A stretch of DNA of 64,000 nucleotides from JBMTVN01 sp046047235. GTDB lineage: Bacteria; Verrucomicrobiota; Verrucomicrobiia; Limisphaerales; JAHDYP01. Below the pieces are notes generated by a model. That model did not search any database. It was not told the DNA's origin and saw only the letters and a program-made list of their open reading frames with translations. Positions within the stretch are counted from its first letter, which is position 1; every line of letters begins with the position of its first letter. This document shows, piece after piece, positions 8,354-18,141 of the stretch. The stretch is taken from assembly GCA_046047235.1 (NCBI GenBank), contig JBJOII010000020.1, forward strand, positions 8,796 through 72,795, given 5' to 3'. The translations under genes and the position numbers were made by a program.

Positions 8354-9952
8354 ATGAGGACTTCAATCACAGTCATCCGCAGGTTCCTTTTTCTCGGCTG
8401 CCTCTCCTTGGTCCCCGGCCAGCTCATGGCCACCGCCGTGGACCATCCGATCAAAGTCTCCGTCAACCCGAACAAGACCCACCAAACCATCGATGGCTTC
8501 GGAGCATCGGACGCCTGGCGCTGCCAGTTTGTTGGCCGCAACTGGCCGCTTGCCAAACGGGAGCAAATCGCCGACCTCCTGTTCAGCCAAGCCACAAACC
8601 AGACCGGCCAACCCCTGGGCATCGGCCTCTCGCTCTGGCGCTTTAACCTGGGTGCCGGCACCACGGAACAGGGAAACGCATCGGGTATCCAAAACCCGTG
8701 GCGCCGCGCCGAATGCTTCCAGAATCCAGAAGGTTCTTATGATTGGTCGAAACTCCAAGGCCAACGCTGGTTCCTCAATGCCGCCCGCAAACGCGGCACC
8801 GAACGCTTCCTCGCCTTCGTCAACGCACCCCCCATTCACCTCAGCAATAACGGCAAAGGCTACGCGACCAAGGGTGATCTCCACCTCAATGTCAGCCCCG
8901 GAAAACTACGGGACTACGCGCGTTACCTTGTCGATGTCATGGAACATTTCTCCAAGGCCGGCACTCCATTCGACTACCTCAGCCCGGTCAACGAGCCCCA
9001 ATGGGAATGGGACGGCACCAGCCAGGAAGGCTCCCCCGCCCTCAATGAGGAAATCTACGCGCTCGTGCGGTATCTCTCTCACGACCTCTTCGATCGCCAG
9101 CTCACAACTCACATCGTCATCGGCGAGGCAGGCACCATTGGACACGCCGCTATCGCCATGGATTCGGTCGGCATGACCAGCGACGGACGCGATAACCAGG
9201 CCCAGTTCTTCTTCTCCCCCGAATCCCCCTTCAAGATCTGGTGCCTCCCCAATGTCGAAAACACGATCTCCGCTCACAGTTATCATTCAGTCTGGCCAAT
9301 CGACAAGCAGGTCACCTACCGCCAGCAGGTGTACGCAGCACTACAAGCCGCAAATCCCGACCTCGGTTACTGGATGAGTGAATATTGCATCCTCCAGCGC
9401 AACGATGAAATCCGCAGCGGCGGCCGGCGCGATCTCGGCATGAATACCGCACTCTACGTGGCCCGCATCATCCACCACGACCTGACACTGACCAACGCCC
9501 GCTCCTGGCAATGGTGGACCGCCATCACCCAATGCGACTTCAAGGACGGCCTCGTCTATCTTGACGACGGTTCCCGTGGCGACAACGGACGCATGGGCCC
9601 GGAAACCGGAAGCCTGCGGCACGACGGCGTGGTGCGTGAAAGCAAGCTCCTTTGGGCCCTCGGCAATTACTCCCGCTTCATCCGGCCGGGTGCTGTTCGC
9701 GTCAGCTGCCAGATCGAACCCGGACAGTCCGCCACAGACGGAGTGCTTGCCTCCGCTTACCGCACCCCACAGGACCAAACGGTGGTGGTCCTGACCAACC
9801 TCTCCCCAGAAGAGCAGGTCTGCGACCTCGGCTACGCCGCAAACGCCACGGTCTATACAACCGACCAAAGGCACAACCTCTCTCCCAGCCATCAAAGCTC
9901 GGACAGCATCCTCCTGCCGCCCCGCTCAGTGGCAACTGTCTGCCCGGAGTGA
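8354..9952 (+). CDS. GH30 family glycoside hydrolase, secreted
   Basis: Retaining clan GH-A glycosidase, 532 residues, with signal peptide MRTSITVIRRFLFLGCLSLVPGQLMA. The start has a good AGGAG eleven bases upstream. IDGFGASDAW (46-55) is the strand-1 motif of GH30. The acid/base Glu214 lies in LSPVNEPQWEW and the nucleophile Glu343 in WMSEYCIL. A C-terminal beta-sandwich (VVVLTNLSPEEQ) completes the usual architecture. GH30 members act on beta-1,6-galactan, glucuronoxylan and beta-glucosylceramide; the NEPQWEW and SEYC context resembles the endo-beta-1,6-galactanase branch. Co-location with the CE15 esterase would equally suit glucuronoxylan. Subfamily is therefore left open. Confidence 0.88.
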   Translation: MRTSITVIRRFLFLGCLSLVPGQLMATAVDHPIKVSVNPNKTHQTIDGFGASDAWRCQFVGRNWPLAKREQIADLLFSQATNQTGQPLGIGLSLWRFNLGAGTTEQGNASGIQNPWRRAECFQNPEGSYDWSKLQGQRWFLNAARKRGTERFLAFVNAPPIHLSNNGKGYATKGDLHLNVSPGKLRDYARYLVDVMEHFSKAGTPFDYLSPVNEPQWEWDGTSQEGSPALNEEIYALVRYLSHDLFDRQLTTHIVIGEAGTIGHAAIAMDSVGMTSDGRDNQAQFFFSPESPFKIWCLPNVENTISAHSYHSVWPIDKQVTYRQQVYAALQAANPDLGYWMSEYCILQRNDEIRSGGRRDLGMNTALYVARIIHHDLTLTNARSWQWWTAITQCDFKDGLVYLDDGSRGDNGRMGPETGSLRHDGVVRESKLLWALGNYSRFIRPGAVRVSCQIEPGQSATDGVLASAYRTPQDQTVVVLTNLSPEEQVCDLGYAANATVYTTDQRHNLSPSHQSSDSILLPPRSVATVCPE

Positions 9953-10183
9953 CCCGGAAAAGCCCACCCGGCTCTGCATTTCTCACCCGGGCGCTAACCC
10001 GCCAGGACCTCTGGCATCTCGTGCTGCACAACGCTGCGGCCCCCCGGCTCATACACTTTCCGTATCCCACTCCAAAGCCGGAGAAGAATTAAGGGGTTTT
10101 CGGTTCACTCTACTTCTGCTTTCAGGGAAGCTCCCGCCCCGCGACAAGCCTGAGCCGGACTGGTTGAAAAGAACGCAAAAACC

Positions 10184-11545
10184 ATGCAACAACTGAGCGC
10201 TTTCACCTCTTGGATGAATGGGATCGTTTGGGGCCCACCCATGCTGGTCCTGATCCTCGGCACCGGAATCTTCCTCACAATCGGCCTCAGGTTCATGCCC
10301 ATCCGCAAGCTCGGAACAGGCTTCCGGCTGCTCTGGTCAGGCCGCCAGGCTAACAGCAAAGAGGCTGGGGAAATCACCCCCTTCAATGCCCTGATGACGG
10401 CACTCTCAGCAACCATCGGCACCGGAAACATCGGCGGCGTCGCCGTAGCCATCGTCATCGGCGGCCCCGGTGCAATGTTCTGGATGTGGATGACCGCACT
10501 CGTCGGTTTGGCCACCAAATACGCGGAAGCGGTGGCCGCAGTGAAATACCGTGAACGAGACGCCTTGGGTCATCATGTGGGCGGTCCGATGTATTACATC
10601 AAGAACGGTCTCGCGCCGCGATACGGCCGGTTTGCCAACGTCCTGGCTGCCTCCTTCGCCTTCTTCGGGGCCATCGCTGGCTTCGGCATCGGCAACGGCA
10701 CTCAGTCAAATGCCGTGGCCGGCGTCATGGCTGAATCCTTTTCCATCCCACCGTTCGCCAGCGGCCTCGTCATGACGGTGATGGTGGGAGCAGTCATACT
10801 CGGCGGGATCAAGCGGATCGCCAACGTGGCCGGCGTCCTGGTCCCGTTCATGGCCATCAGCTATGTAGCCGCAGGCCTCTTCGCTCTAACACTCAACATC
10901 AGCGCAGTGCCCGCCGCCCTCCTCCTCATTCTCAAGTCTGCCTTCGCTCCAGCCGCCGTCGGCGGCGGCGCAGTCGGCTATGGTCTCATGATGGCTATCC
11001 GACAGGGAGTAGCCAGAGGCATCTTCTCCAACGAAGCCGGCCTGGGCAGTGCCCCCATCGCCCATGCAGCCGCCCAAACCAATGATCCCGTCCGACAAGG
11101 CCTCATCGGCATGCTGGGCACTTTCATCGATACCATCATCATCTGCTCCATCACCGGTCTCGTGATCATCACTTCCGGTGTATTGGAAGGGTCCGAACTG
11201 AAGGGCGCGCCACTGACACAAGCAGCCTTCGACCTGGCCCTACCCGGCCTCGGAGGCCCCATGGTCGCCGTGGCCCTCGCCGTATTCGCCTTTACGACAA
11301 TCCTCGGCTGGTCAGTCTACGGTGAACGCTGTGTTGAATACATTTTCGGGATCAAGGCGATTGTTCCATTCCGCATAGCGTGGGTCGTCGCGGTCCTCGC
11401 CGGCACCCTGGTCAAGCTCGACTACATGTGGCTGCTGGCCGACACGCTGAACGCAATGATGGCCCTGCCCAACCTGATCGCCCTTGTCCTTCTCAGCCCG
11501 TTCATTTTCAAGGTGACGCGAGATTACTTCGCTGCCGGCAAATAG
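10184..11545 (+). CDS. AGCS-family alanine/glycine:cation symporter
   Basis: Inner-membrane secondary transporter that takes up alanine or glycine with Na+ or H+; 453 residues with about ten hydrophobic segments. Family signatures are clear: ALSATIGTGNIGGVAVAI in the first third, and the AGCS motif GIFSNEAGLGSAPIAHAAA around residue 280. GWSVYGERCVEYIFG lies towards the end, as in AlsT/DagA proteins. The length is normal. It is isolated from the surrounding glycosidase genes by gaps of 231 and 149 bases, so it is probably its own transcript. Substrate preference cannot be read from the sequence. Confidence 0.93.
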   Translation: MQQLSAFTSWMNGIVWGPPMLVLILGTGIFLTIGLRFMPIRKLGTGFRLLWSGRQANSKEAGEITPFNALMTALSATIGTGNIGGVAVAIVIGGPGAMFWMWMTALVGLATKYAEAVAAVKYRERDALGHHVGGPMYYIKNGLAPRYGRFANVLAASFAFFGAIAGFGIGNGTQSNAVAGVMAESFSIPPFASGLVMTVMVGAVILGGIKRIANVAGVLVPFMAISYVAAGLFALTLNISAVPAALLLILKSAFAPAAVGGGAVGYGLMMAIRQGVARGIFSNEAGLGSAPIAHAAAQTNDPVRQGLIGMLGTFIDTIIICSITGLVIITSGVLEGSELKGAPLTQAAFDLALPGLGGPMVAVALAVFAFTTILGWSVYGERCVEYIFGIKAIVPFRIAWVVAVLAGTLVKLDYMWLLADTLNAMMALPNLIALVLLSPFIFKVTRDYFAAGK

Positions 11546-11694
11546 TCCTGTCGCCTCCCCCGGCACCCGCGGTCTGCAAATGCAGCCGCCACATCCCGCC
11601 AAACCACGGGTGACCCGGACCCGCAACTCCAGCCGCTGAAATCTGGATTTGCCCATACAGGACAGTCTGTCAGATTCATGCACCGTATCGACCC

Positions 11695-14166
11695 ATGAAG
11701 CCTTTCTTCCCGATTCTCTCCTTCCTGCACCAAGTCCTGATCCTGGCCCTGCTCACGCTTTTGTGCCCCACCCAAGGCCTCTGTGCAGCCAACTCGCCTT
11801 CTCCAGTCATGGCATCACCGAACCCGGCATGGACGCCACACCTCCTCCCCGGCCATACCAACCGCATCTTTACGCTCTATGGTGCACCCTCGGATCTCGA
11901 AGCCTGCCAACGGCTCATCGCCACCATGAAATCCAAGGGGCTCGGCAATGGCTTCGACCCAGGTCCCACCACGGTGGCTGCCAACTCCGCACTCTACCAA
12001 TACTTCTCCCAGATCCACTGGCCCGTCGTGGGCTACCCCCCCTACGGCGGCGAGTTCCAAGTCAAATACGGACGTTCCCAGCTCACGGATGCCGATGAAG
12101 CCGCCCTGCAGTTCATGGACCAAACGGACACTTTCCTCGCCATACAGCTCGGCGAATGGGGCTACTATTTCCACAATCTCTCCACCGATGAACAATGGCA
12201 TCGCAATGTGTTCGGGAAGGACTTCGAAACCTACCGGCACTTCGTGAAACCATCCGGCCTCAAAGGGTACGACACCACCCCCACCACCCGCCGGGAATGT
12301 TACGAAATCGTTCGTGACTACTTCCTCACCCGCCACCGCGCCATGCGTGGACGCACGCTCAGTGTAACCGGACACTCCCACTACGAAGCCTACGTCGGCG
12401 AATGGGGCAGCCGGGGCATCGGCCTCGAGCTCGGTGAGAACATCGGCTTCACCCAATCCAAGATCGCCTTTGCCCGCGGTGCCTCGCGCCAGTGGCAAAT
12501 CCCCTTCTCCATCCAAGTCAGCCCATGGTTCCACGGCTCCTGCACCACCGAAGGCCCACTCCGCATCGTGGAAGAACGCTACGCCCGCGGACTGGACGCC
12601 GGCCACTCCCTCAGCTTTTACCAGCGTCTCTGGCTCCATAGCTGGTTCGCCGGCGCCGCCATGGTCACCCCCGAAAACAGTATCTCGATCTTCTTCACGC
12701 AGCAGGACCCGGACTGGACACTCTCGGAACACGGCCTCGCCGCAGCCGAAACCTTCCATACCATCCAGACTCACGATCCCGGCACCCCCTACACGCCCGT
12801 GGCCATCGTCCTCGACCAATACAACGGCTACAACGCCTATCAGGGCCGTCCCTGGGGAATTCTTGAAAATACCCCCGGCGATCTCGAAACCCGTGATCTG
12901 TTCCAACAACAACTCTTCCCCGGATCAGATCACATCCATACCCGGCCGGACCCGGCCAACCCGGAGGCATCCTACCTGCGCGCAACCCCCTGCGGCGAAA
13001 TGTTCGATGTCATCCTCTCCAACGCCCGCGAAGATCTCCTGGCCTCCTACCCTGTCCTGTTGCTCGTCGGCGATCACGAGTTCGAACCCCAGTTCGTCAG
13101 CCACCTCTTCCATGCCTTGCGCTCCGGCAGCCGCCTGCTCCTCCCCTCCCGCCACGCCGCACAACTCGGCCCCGACCTGGAGCGACTCCAAGGCACCGGC
13201 AAAGTCGAAATCCTCGAGTCCTGGACCAACCCGGACACCAGACGTCCTGCGGCAATCTCAAATTCCCGGCTCTTCGCTCTGCGTGATGAACTCCTCCCGG
13301 TAACAGTCAGTGGTGACCCCGTCCAATATGCCATCAACCGCACGGACACCAGCTGGATCGTCGAACTCATCAACAACAACGGGGTGATCAAGAAACCCAC
13401 CGAACCCGCAATCATCGACGCCTCCCACGTGGCCTCGGTCCGAATCCATCCCCAGTTCCCCGTCGCCTCCGCCCATCGGCTCCGTGCCGGAACCCCACTC
13501 CCTGCCACACCAAACATCGACATCTCCATTCCACCCGGGGAAACCCGCTTTGTCGTGCTCACCAAACCCGGCGCAGCCCATACCGATACCGAAGCCGGCT
13601 TCAACCCCATCTTTAATGGCCGCAACCTCGATGGCTGGTCCGGATCAGGCTACTCCGTTGAAGACAGCACTCTGGTCAGCAACGGCGAACACGGCGCCAA
13701 CCTCCTGTATACCCGGCAGGAGTTCGCCAACTTCATCCTGCGATTCGATTTCAAGCTCTCCCCCGGAGCCAACAGCGGGCTGAATATTCGTACGGACGGC
13801 CCGACCTGGAACGAGATACAGATCCTCGAACATACCCACCCGCTCTTCGCCAACATCCTGCCCTACCAGGCCCACGGCTCGCTCTACGGCCTGGTCCCCG
13901 CCACCCGCGGCTACCTCCGCCCCGTCGGTGAATGGAACTCCCAGGAAGTCCTCGCCAACGGAACCCACCTGCGAGTCACGCTCAACGGTCACGTGATCAT
14001 GGAAACGGACCTGGCCACGCTAAACCTCAATGAAGGCCTCGACCACGGTGCCCACCCCGGCTTGCGCCGCCCCAGCGGTTACATCGGCTTCCTCGGCCAT
14101 CTCAACGCCGAGGAAAAACCCGGCCCCATCTGGTTCCGTAACCTGCGCGTGAAAACACTGCCCTGA
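11695..14166 (+). CDS. Secreted glycosidase-like protein with C-terminal DUF1080 domain
   Basis: An 823-residue exported protein with signal peptide residues 1-33. Residues of roughly 45-450 resemble a TIM-barrel glycosidase of unrecognised family, with repeated W, Y and E-rich strands such as FLAIQLGEWGYYFHN, RTLSVTGHSHYEAYVGEWG and TPVAIVLDQYNGY. A middle region (about 450-620) has a glutamine-amidotransferase-like or sandwich character. From about residue 635, FNPIFNGRNLDGWSG starts a DUF1080 (3-keto-disaccharide hydrolase / concanavalin-like) domain ending FRNLRVKTL, with the family's NSGLNIRT and YEIQIL-like (WNEIQIL) blocks. It ends 13 bases before the next gene and is probably co-transcribed with it. 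Function beyond carbohydrate binding or cleavage is inferred. Confidence 0.72.
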   Translation: MKPFFPILSFLHQVLILALLTLLCPTQGLCAANSPSPVMASPNPAWTPHLLPGHTNRIFTLYGAPSDLEACQRLIATMKSKGLGNGFDPGPTTVAANSALYQYFSQIHWPVVGYPPYGGEFQVKYGRSQLTDADEAALQFMDQTDTFLAIQLGEWGYYFHNLSTDEQWHRNVFGKDFETYRHFVKPSGLKGYDTTPTTRRECYEIVRDYFLTRHRAMRGRTLSVTGHSHYEAYVGEWGSRGIGLELGENIGFTQSKIAFARGASRQWQIPFSIQVSPWFHGSCTTEGPLRIVEERYARGLDAGHSLSFYQRLWLHSWFAGAAMVTPENSISIFFTQQDPDWTLSEHGLAAAETFHTIQTHDPGTPYTPVAIVLDQYNGYNAYQGRPWGILENTPGDLETRDLFQQQLFPGSDHIHTRPDPANPEASYLRATPCGEMFDVILSNAREDLLASYPVLLLVGDHEFEPQFVSHLFHALRSGSRLLLPSRHAAQLGPDLERLQGTGKVEILESWTNPDTRRPAAISNSRLFALRDELLPVTVSGDPVQYAINRTDTSWIVELINNNGVIKKPTEPAIIDASHVASVRIHPQFPVASAHRLRAGTPLPATPNIDISIPPGETRFVVLTKPGAAHTDTEAGFNPIFNGRNLDGWSGSGYSVEDSTLVSNGEHGANLLYTRQEFANFILRFDFKLSPGANSGLNIRTDGPTWNEIQILEHTHPLFANILPYQAHGSLYGLVPATRGYLRPVGEWNSQEVLANGTHLRVTLNGHVIMETDLATLNLNEGLDHGAHPGLRRPSGYIGFLGHLNAEEKPGPIWFRNLRVKTLP

Positions 14167-14179
14167 ACTCCAACCCGCC

Positions 14180-16492
14180 ATGTTGCTCCCCAATACTCCA
14201 GCGAGAACCTGCCTGTCCATCCTCTCAGGCCTCCTCATCCACCTCCAAACGTGCGCTGCACCCTTGGACCCACTGGACGCCTGCAATGTTGTCTGGACCA
14301 CTCCCAGCAGTGACCACAACGGGTCCATGCCCATCGGCAACGGCGACCTCGGCGCCAATGTCTGGATGAACCCCCGGGGCACCCTCACGCTGCTCCTGAG
14401 CAAAACCGACGCCTGGAGCGAAAACGCCCGTCTCCTCAAACTCGGACGGGTGAGGCTGAGCCTCTCCCCCAATCCTTTCGACTCCTCCACCACCTTTCTC
14501 CAAACCCTGGATCTCCGGAGGGGCGAGATCACCTTCAAGACAGGCACCAACCCAAACCAGACCACGATCCGGATCTGGATCGACGCCCACCACCCCGTGG
14601 TTCATGTGGAATCCGATTCCCCCACGCCGTTGCAACTCCACGCCGAACTCGACCTCTGGCGCAACAACACACGCACGCTCAGCGGCGAAGAACTCAACAG
14701 TGCCTACGGACTCCACGGTGCACCATTCGAAGTCCGGGTCCACCCCGACACCCTCGTCCAGGACACCACGAACGCCCTCACCTGGTATCATCGCAACAAC
14801 TCCTCCATCTACGAAAACAACCTGCGCCACCAAGGCCTCGAAGGTTTTCTTCCCCAGTCAACCGACCCCCTGCTCAACCTCACTTTCGGTGCCTCAATCC
14901 AAGGAACTGGGCTCACCAAAACAACTCCCACCCGGCTCGAGTCCGAAGCGCCTTCCACCCGTTCCCACCTCACCATCACAGCCCTCACCTCGCAAACCGA
15001 CTCCGCCGATTCCTGGCTCCAGCAACTCGCACAGCAACAACAAGCCATCCAGTCAATGGACCTCGAGTCCGCCCGTTCCCAACACCAGGCCTGGTGGAAC
15101 AACTTCTGGAACCGCAGCTGGATACGCCTCAGTCAAACACCCGATGCAGCCCACACCACGCAGGTCTACACGCTCCAGCGCTGGATCACCGCCTGCGCCG
15201 GTCGCGGCCGCTACCCCATCAAGTTCAATGGCTCAATCTTCACGGTCGATGGCAAAGGCTTTGACGCTGACTACCGCGCGTGGGGCGGTCCCTACTGGTG
15301 GCAAAACACCCGTCTTCCCTACTGGCCACTGCTGGCCTCCGGGGATCACGACCTCATGCAGCCGCTCTTTCAAATGTACCAGGACACTCTCCCGCTCGCC
15401 GAATACCGCACCCAAACCTGGTTCGGACACCAGGGTGCCTTCATCGGCGAAACCATCTATTTCTGGGGGATGTACAATAACAACAACTACGGATGGGAAC
15501 GACCTGACGGCCTGCCAGTCAATCAACTCACCAACCCTTACATTCACCGGGAATACACCGCCTCACTCGAGCTGCTCGCCATGATGCTGGACTACCACGC
15601 CTACACGGAGGACCCACTCTTCCTGCGCGATCAACTCCTTCCGCTCAGTGACTCCCTCCTCACGTTCTGGGACCTTCACTACCCAACCCATGCCACGGGA
15701 CACATGCACATCTACCCCGCCCAGGCCCTCGAAACGCTTCAGGACGCAGAAAACCCCACCCCCGATGTCGCAGGCCTCCGCTGGGTGCTCAATAAACTGA
15801 TGAAGCTGCCACCAGCATCAACCTCACCCACACAGCGCAAGCTCTGGTCCCGACTCCTCGAGAAAACACCCCCAATCCCCATGGGAGGTAACTCCGACGC
15901 ACGAGTCATCCTCGGCGCCGAAACCATCCACGGCGGCCGCGGCAACTCTGAGAATCCCGAGCTCTATGCCGTCTTCCCCTTCCGGCTCTTCGGCATCAAC
16001 AAGCCCAACCTCGACATCGGCCGGCGCACCTTCGAACAGCGAACGGTCAAAGGAAACAACGGATGGCGACAGGACGATACCCAGGCCGCCTTCCTCGGCC
16101 TCACGGACATCGCCGCCGAATACGTGCGCACCCGCGCAAAAACCAAACATGCCGAAAGCCGCTTCCCCGCCTTCTGGGGACCCAACTTCGACTGGATCCC
16201 GGACCAGGACCACGGCGGCAATCTCATGATGACCCTGCAAACCATGCTCCTCCAAACCGAGGACAACCAAATCCTCCTGTTCCCTGCCTGGCCCGCCCAA
16301 TGGGACGTCGTCTTTAAACTGCATGCCCCCCGCAATACCACGGTGGAAGCAACGCTGCGCAACGGGCAAATCACCCGGCTCGAGGTCACCCCTGCCAGTC
16401 GTCTGCGCGAGGTCCTGCTCCCCCCCGGTTCCAGCCTGTCCCTGCCCGGCCAAACCCGGAGACCGCATGCCAACGAGGCGAAGGGAAATTAA
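14180..16492 (+). CDS. DUF5703-domain secreted protein, GH95-like (alpha/alpha)6-barrel
   Basis: A 770-residue exported protein; the signal peptide is residues 1-26 ending CAA. The N-terminal beta domain has the DUF5703 look: NGSMPIGNGDLGANVWM followed by LLLSKTDAWSENARLLKLGRVRLSL. An alpha/alpha barrel follows from about residue 290, with FNGSIFTVDG, WGGPYWWQNTRLPYWPLLASGD and WGPNFDWIPDQDHGGN, resembling GH95/GH65-type enzymes. Probable action is on a fucose- or galactose-containing glycan, inferred from the barrel type and neighbours. The stop codon TAA (16490-16492) shares the four bases TTAA with the stop of the convergent gene. Confidence 0.75.
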   Translation: MLLPNTPARTCLSILSGLLIHLQTCAAPLDPLDACNVVWTTPSSDHNGSMPIGNGDLGANVWMNPRGTLTLLLSKTDAWSENARLLKLGRVRLSLSPNPFDSSTTFLQTLDLRRGEITFKTGTNPNQTTIRIWIDAHHPVVHVESDSPTPLQLHAELDLWRNNTRTLSGEELNSAYGLHGAPFEVRVHPDTLVQDTTNALTWYHRNNSSIYENNLRHQGLEGFLPQSTDPLLNLTFGASIQGTGLTKTTPTRLESEAPSTRSHLTITALTSQTDSADSWLQQLAQQQQAIQSMDLESARSQHQAWWNNFWNRSWIRLSQTPDAAHTTQVYTLQRWITACAGRGRYPIKFNGSIFTVDGKGFDADYRAWGGPYWWQNTRLPYWPLLASGDHDLMQPLFQMYQDTLPLAEYRTQTWFGHQGAFIGETIYFWGMYNNNNYGWERPDGLPVNQLTNPYIHREYTASLELLAMMLDYHAYTEDPLFLRDQLLPLSDSLLTFWDLHYPTHATGHMHIYPAQALETLQDAENPTPDVAGLRWVLNKLMKLPPASTSPTQRKLWSRLLEKTPPIPMGGNSDARVILGAETIHGGRGNSENPELYAVFPFRLFGINKPNLDIGRRTFEQRTVKGNNGWRQDDTQAAFLGLTDIAAEYVRTRAKTKHAESRFPAFWGPNFDWIPDQDHGGNLMMTLQTMLLQTEDNQILLFPAWPAQWDVVFKLHAPRNTTVEATLRNGQITRLEVTPASRLREVLLPPGSSLSLPGQTRRPHANEAKGN

Positions 16493-17768
16493 ACCCGAAA
16501 GCTCCAAGGGGCCCGGGCAGCCTTGCGCCGCAACCGGTTGGCCTCCTCATCCCCCACAAACTCCTCTTTCACCGGATCAAAGGTCACTTTCCGCCCCAGA
16601 TACCACGCCATGTGCGCGGCAAAACAGGCGATGTGCGACCGACGCATAATCCGCTGGTTGCACACCGGCAAACCCCGCGACTTCACGCAATCAAAGAAGT
16701 TGCGGCCATGCCCCGCCGCACTCAAGCCGGTACCCGCATACTGACGCCCCAGCCTACCCTTCAGGTTGTCCGAGAAGACCAGCTCCATCGTGTCCCCGGT
16801 CTCCACCCAGCCCTCGTCACCAATAAACCGCACCGGACACGTGCCCGTCGAAGTCCGATACTGCGGATCCCGATTCCCAAACGGATCCGGCAGAAAATCA
16901 CAGACCAATTTCACTCCGTTCGCATAGCGGCCAACTATCGAAGTCTCGTTCGCCTCAAACTCAACCGGCGTCGTGTCGTCCGCACTGTTCGCCCACTGGC
17001 ACAAATCCAGGGTGTGCGCCCCCCAGTCCAGGAAGTTGCCCGCCGCTTCAAAGTCGGCATGCCCCCGCCATCCACCCTCCACATAACGCCGGTTATACGG
17101 ACGCCACGGCGCCGGCCCCAACCACATGTCCCAATCACACTCCTCCTTCGAAGGCTCAGGCTCAGCCGGCAACCACTCCGCTCCACGATTCGGAATGTAC
17201 ACGGAAGCATGCATCGTATGCAGACGCCCCAGCTTGCCGCTCTGCGCCAGCTGAACCGCATACTGAAAATTGGAAATACTCCTCCGCTGTGTCCCCGCCT
17301 GAAATACCCGGCCATACCGCTCAATCCCATCCGACAACGCCTGCACCTCCCCCATGTTCATGCCGCAGGGCTTCTCGCTGTAAACATCTTTCCCCGCCCG
17401 CGCCGCCAGCAACGAAGCCAGCGCATGCCAACGATCCCCCGTCGCAATCAAAACCGCATCAATGTCCTGCCTCCCCAATAACTCCCGAAAATCCCCATAC
17501 ACCGCACAATCCCGATTCCCATAGTGCTCGTCCACCTTCTGCTTCACCTGCTCCCGCCTCGACCGCTGCACCTCCGCCACCGCCACAAACTGCACGTCCT
17601 TCTCCGGCAACATCACGCTCAAGTCATACTGACCCCGCGGCCCCAAACCGCACTCGGCGCCACCTCACCCCCCAACCCCAATACCCTCGAGGATACCAAC
17701 ATGGGAAATGCCAATGCGCCACCCGCCATGGTGCGCCCAAGAAATCGTCGGCGTGAAAGAGTATTCAT
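16489..17768 (-). pseudogene. Frameshifted Tat-exported Gfo/Idh/MocA oxidoreductase
   Basis: ATG at 17768 opens MNTLSRRRFLGRTMAGGALAFPM, a Tat leader, and continues to GGEVAPS near 17650, then leaves frame and stops. A different frame from about 17646 carries the rest of a Gfo/Idh/MocA enzyme: GLGPRGQYDLSVMLPEK, DAVLIATGDRWHAL, YSEKPCGMNMGEV (catalytic Lys region) and FLDWGAHTLDLCQWA. Compared with the intact paralogue at 3641-4951, the first Rossmann strand between the leader and GxGxxG (about 8 residues) is missing at the junction. This implies a deletion whose length is not a multiple of three, around 17640-17650. It may be a true pseudogene or a sequence error. The downstream part is undamaged. 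Confidence 0.8.
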
Positions 17769-18141
17769 GTGTCGCTGGGAAGTGGTTGAACCTGGCCAAA
17801 ATGACAACCCCACCCTCATCGCGCAAGCCGCCATTCTGGTCTCACCAGGGTAATCTCCTGACACACTGGATGTTACGCAAAAAAACACCTCGTTTTTGGC
17901 CCTTACAGCCGCTTTTTGCCCCCCAAATAATGTCTGCAAGACTGCATCGCCTCAAACCAATGCAAACCACCTCTTCGAGTGCATTTCCAGGGCCAAAAAA
18001 ATGCCGGGAATGACGGATATCGTGGACATCAACCCAGTCAACAGCTTCGGAATGAACCACTTCCTCTGGTGATACCACAGTGAAGCCCCTGCTTCGCATC
18101 GACCAGAAGCGCGGCGCACGGGAGGCAGCCAGCCTCCATTT
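17769..18141. other. 373-base gene-free stretch holding repeat B1
   Basis: No credible gene is present. Bases 17833-18080 are a copy of the family B element described separately. The flanking 64 and 61 bases show no recognisable promoter or terminator. The two bordering genes are both on the minus strand. Confidence 0.6.
17833..18080 (+). repeat. Intergenic repeat family B, copy B1
   Basis: A 248-base element similar along its length to 32992-33238. The ends form an imperfect inverted repeat: TCTGGTCTCACCAG at 17835-17848 against CTGGTGATACCACA at the right end (12 of 14 pairing). Inside, a block with TTACGCAAAAAAAC then CCTCGTTTTTGGCCCTTA near 17873-17910 is the best conserved between copies. 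It lies in an intergenic gap and has no coding capacity. Confidence 0.65.

Noticed and set aside
17861..18080. Possible tRNA or small RNA gene in the T-rich part of B1
   Set aside because: No cloverleaf arms or T-loop consensus; the sequence is better explained as a repeat copy shared with 33.0 kb.
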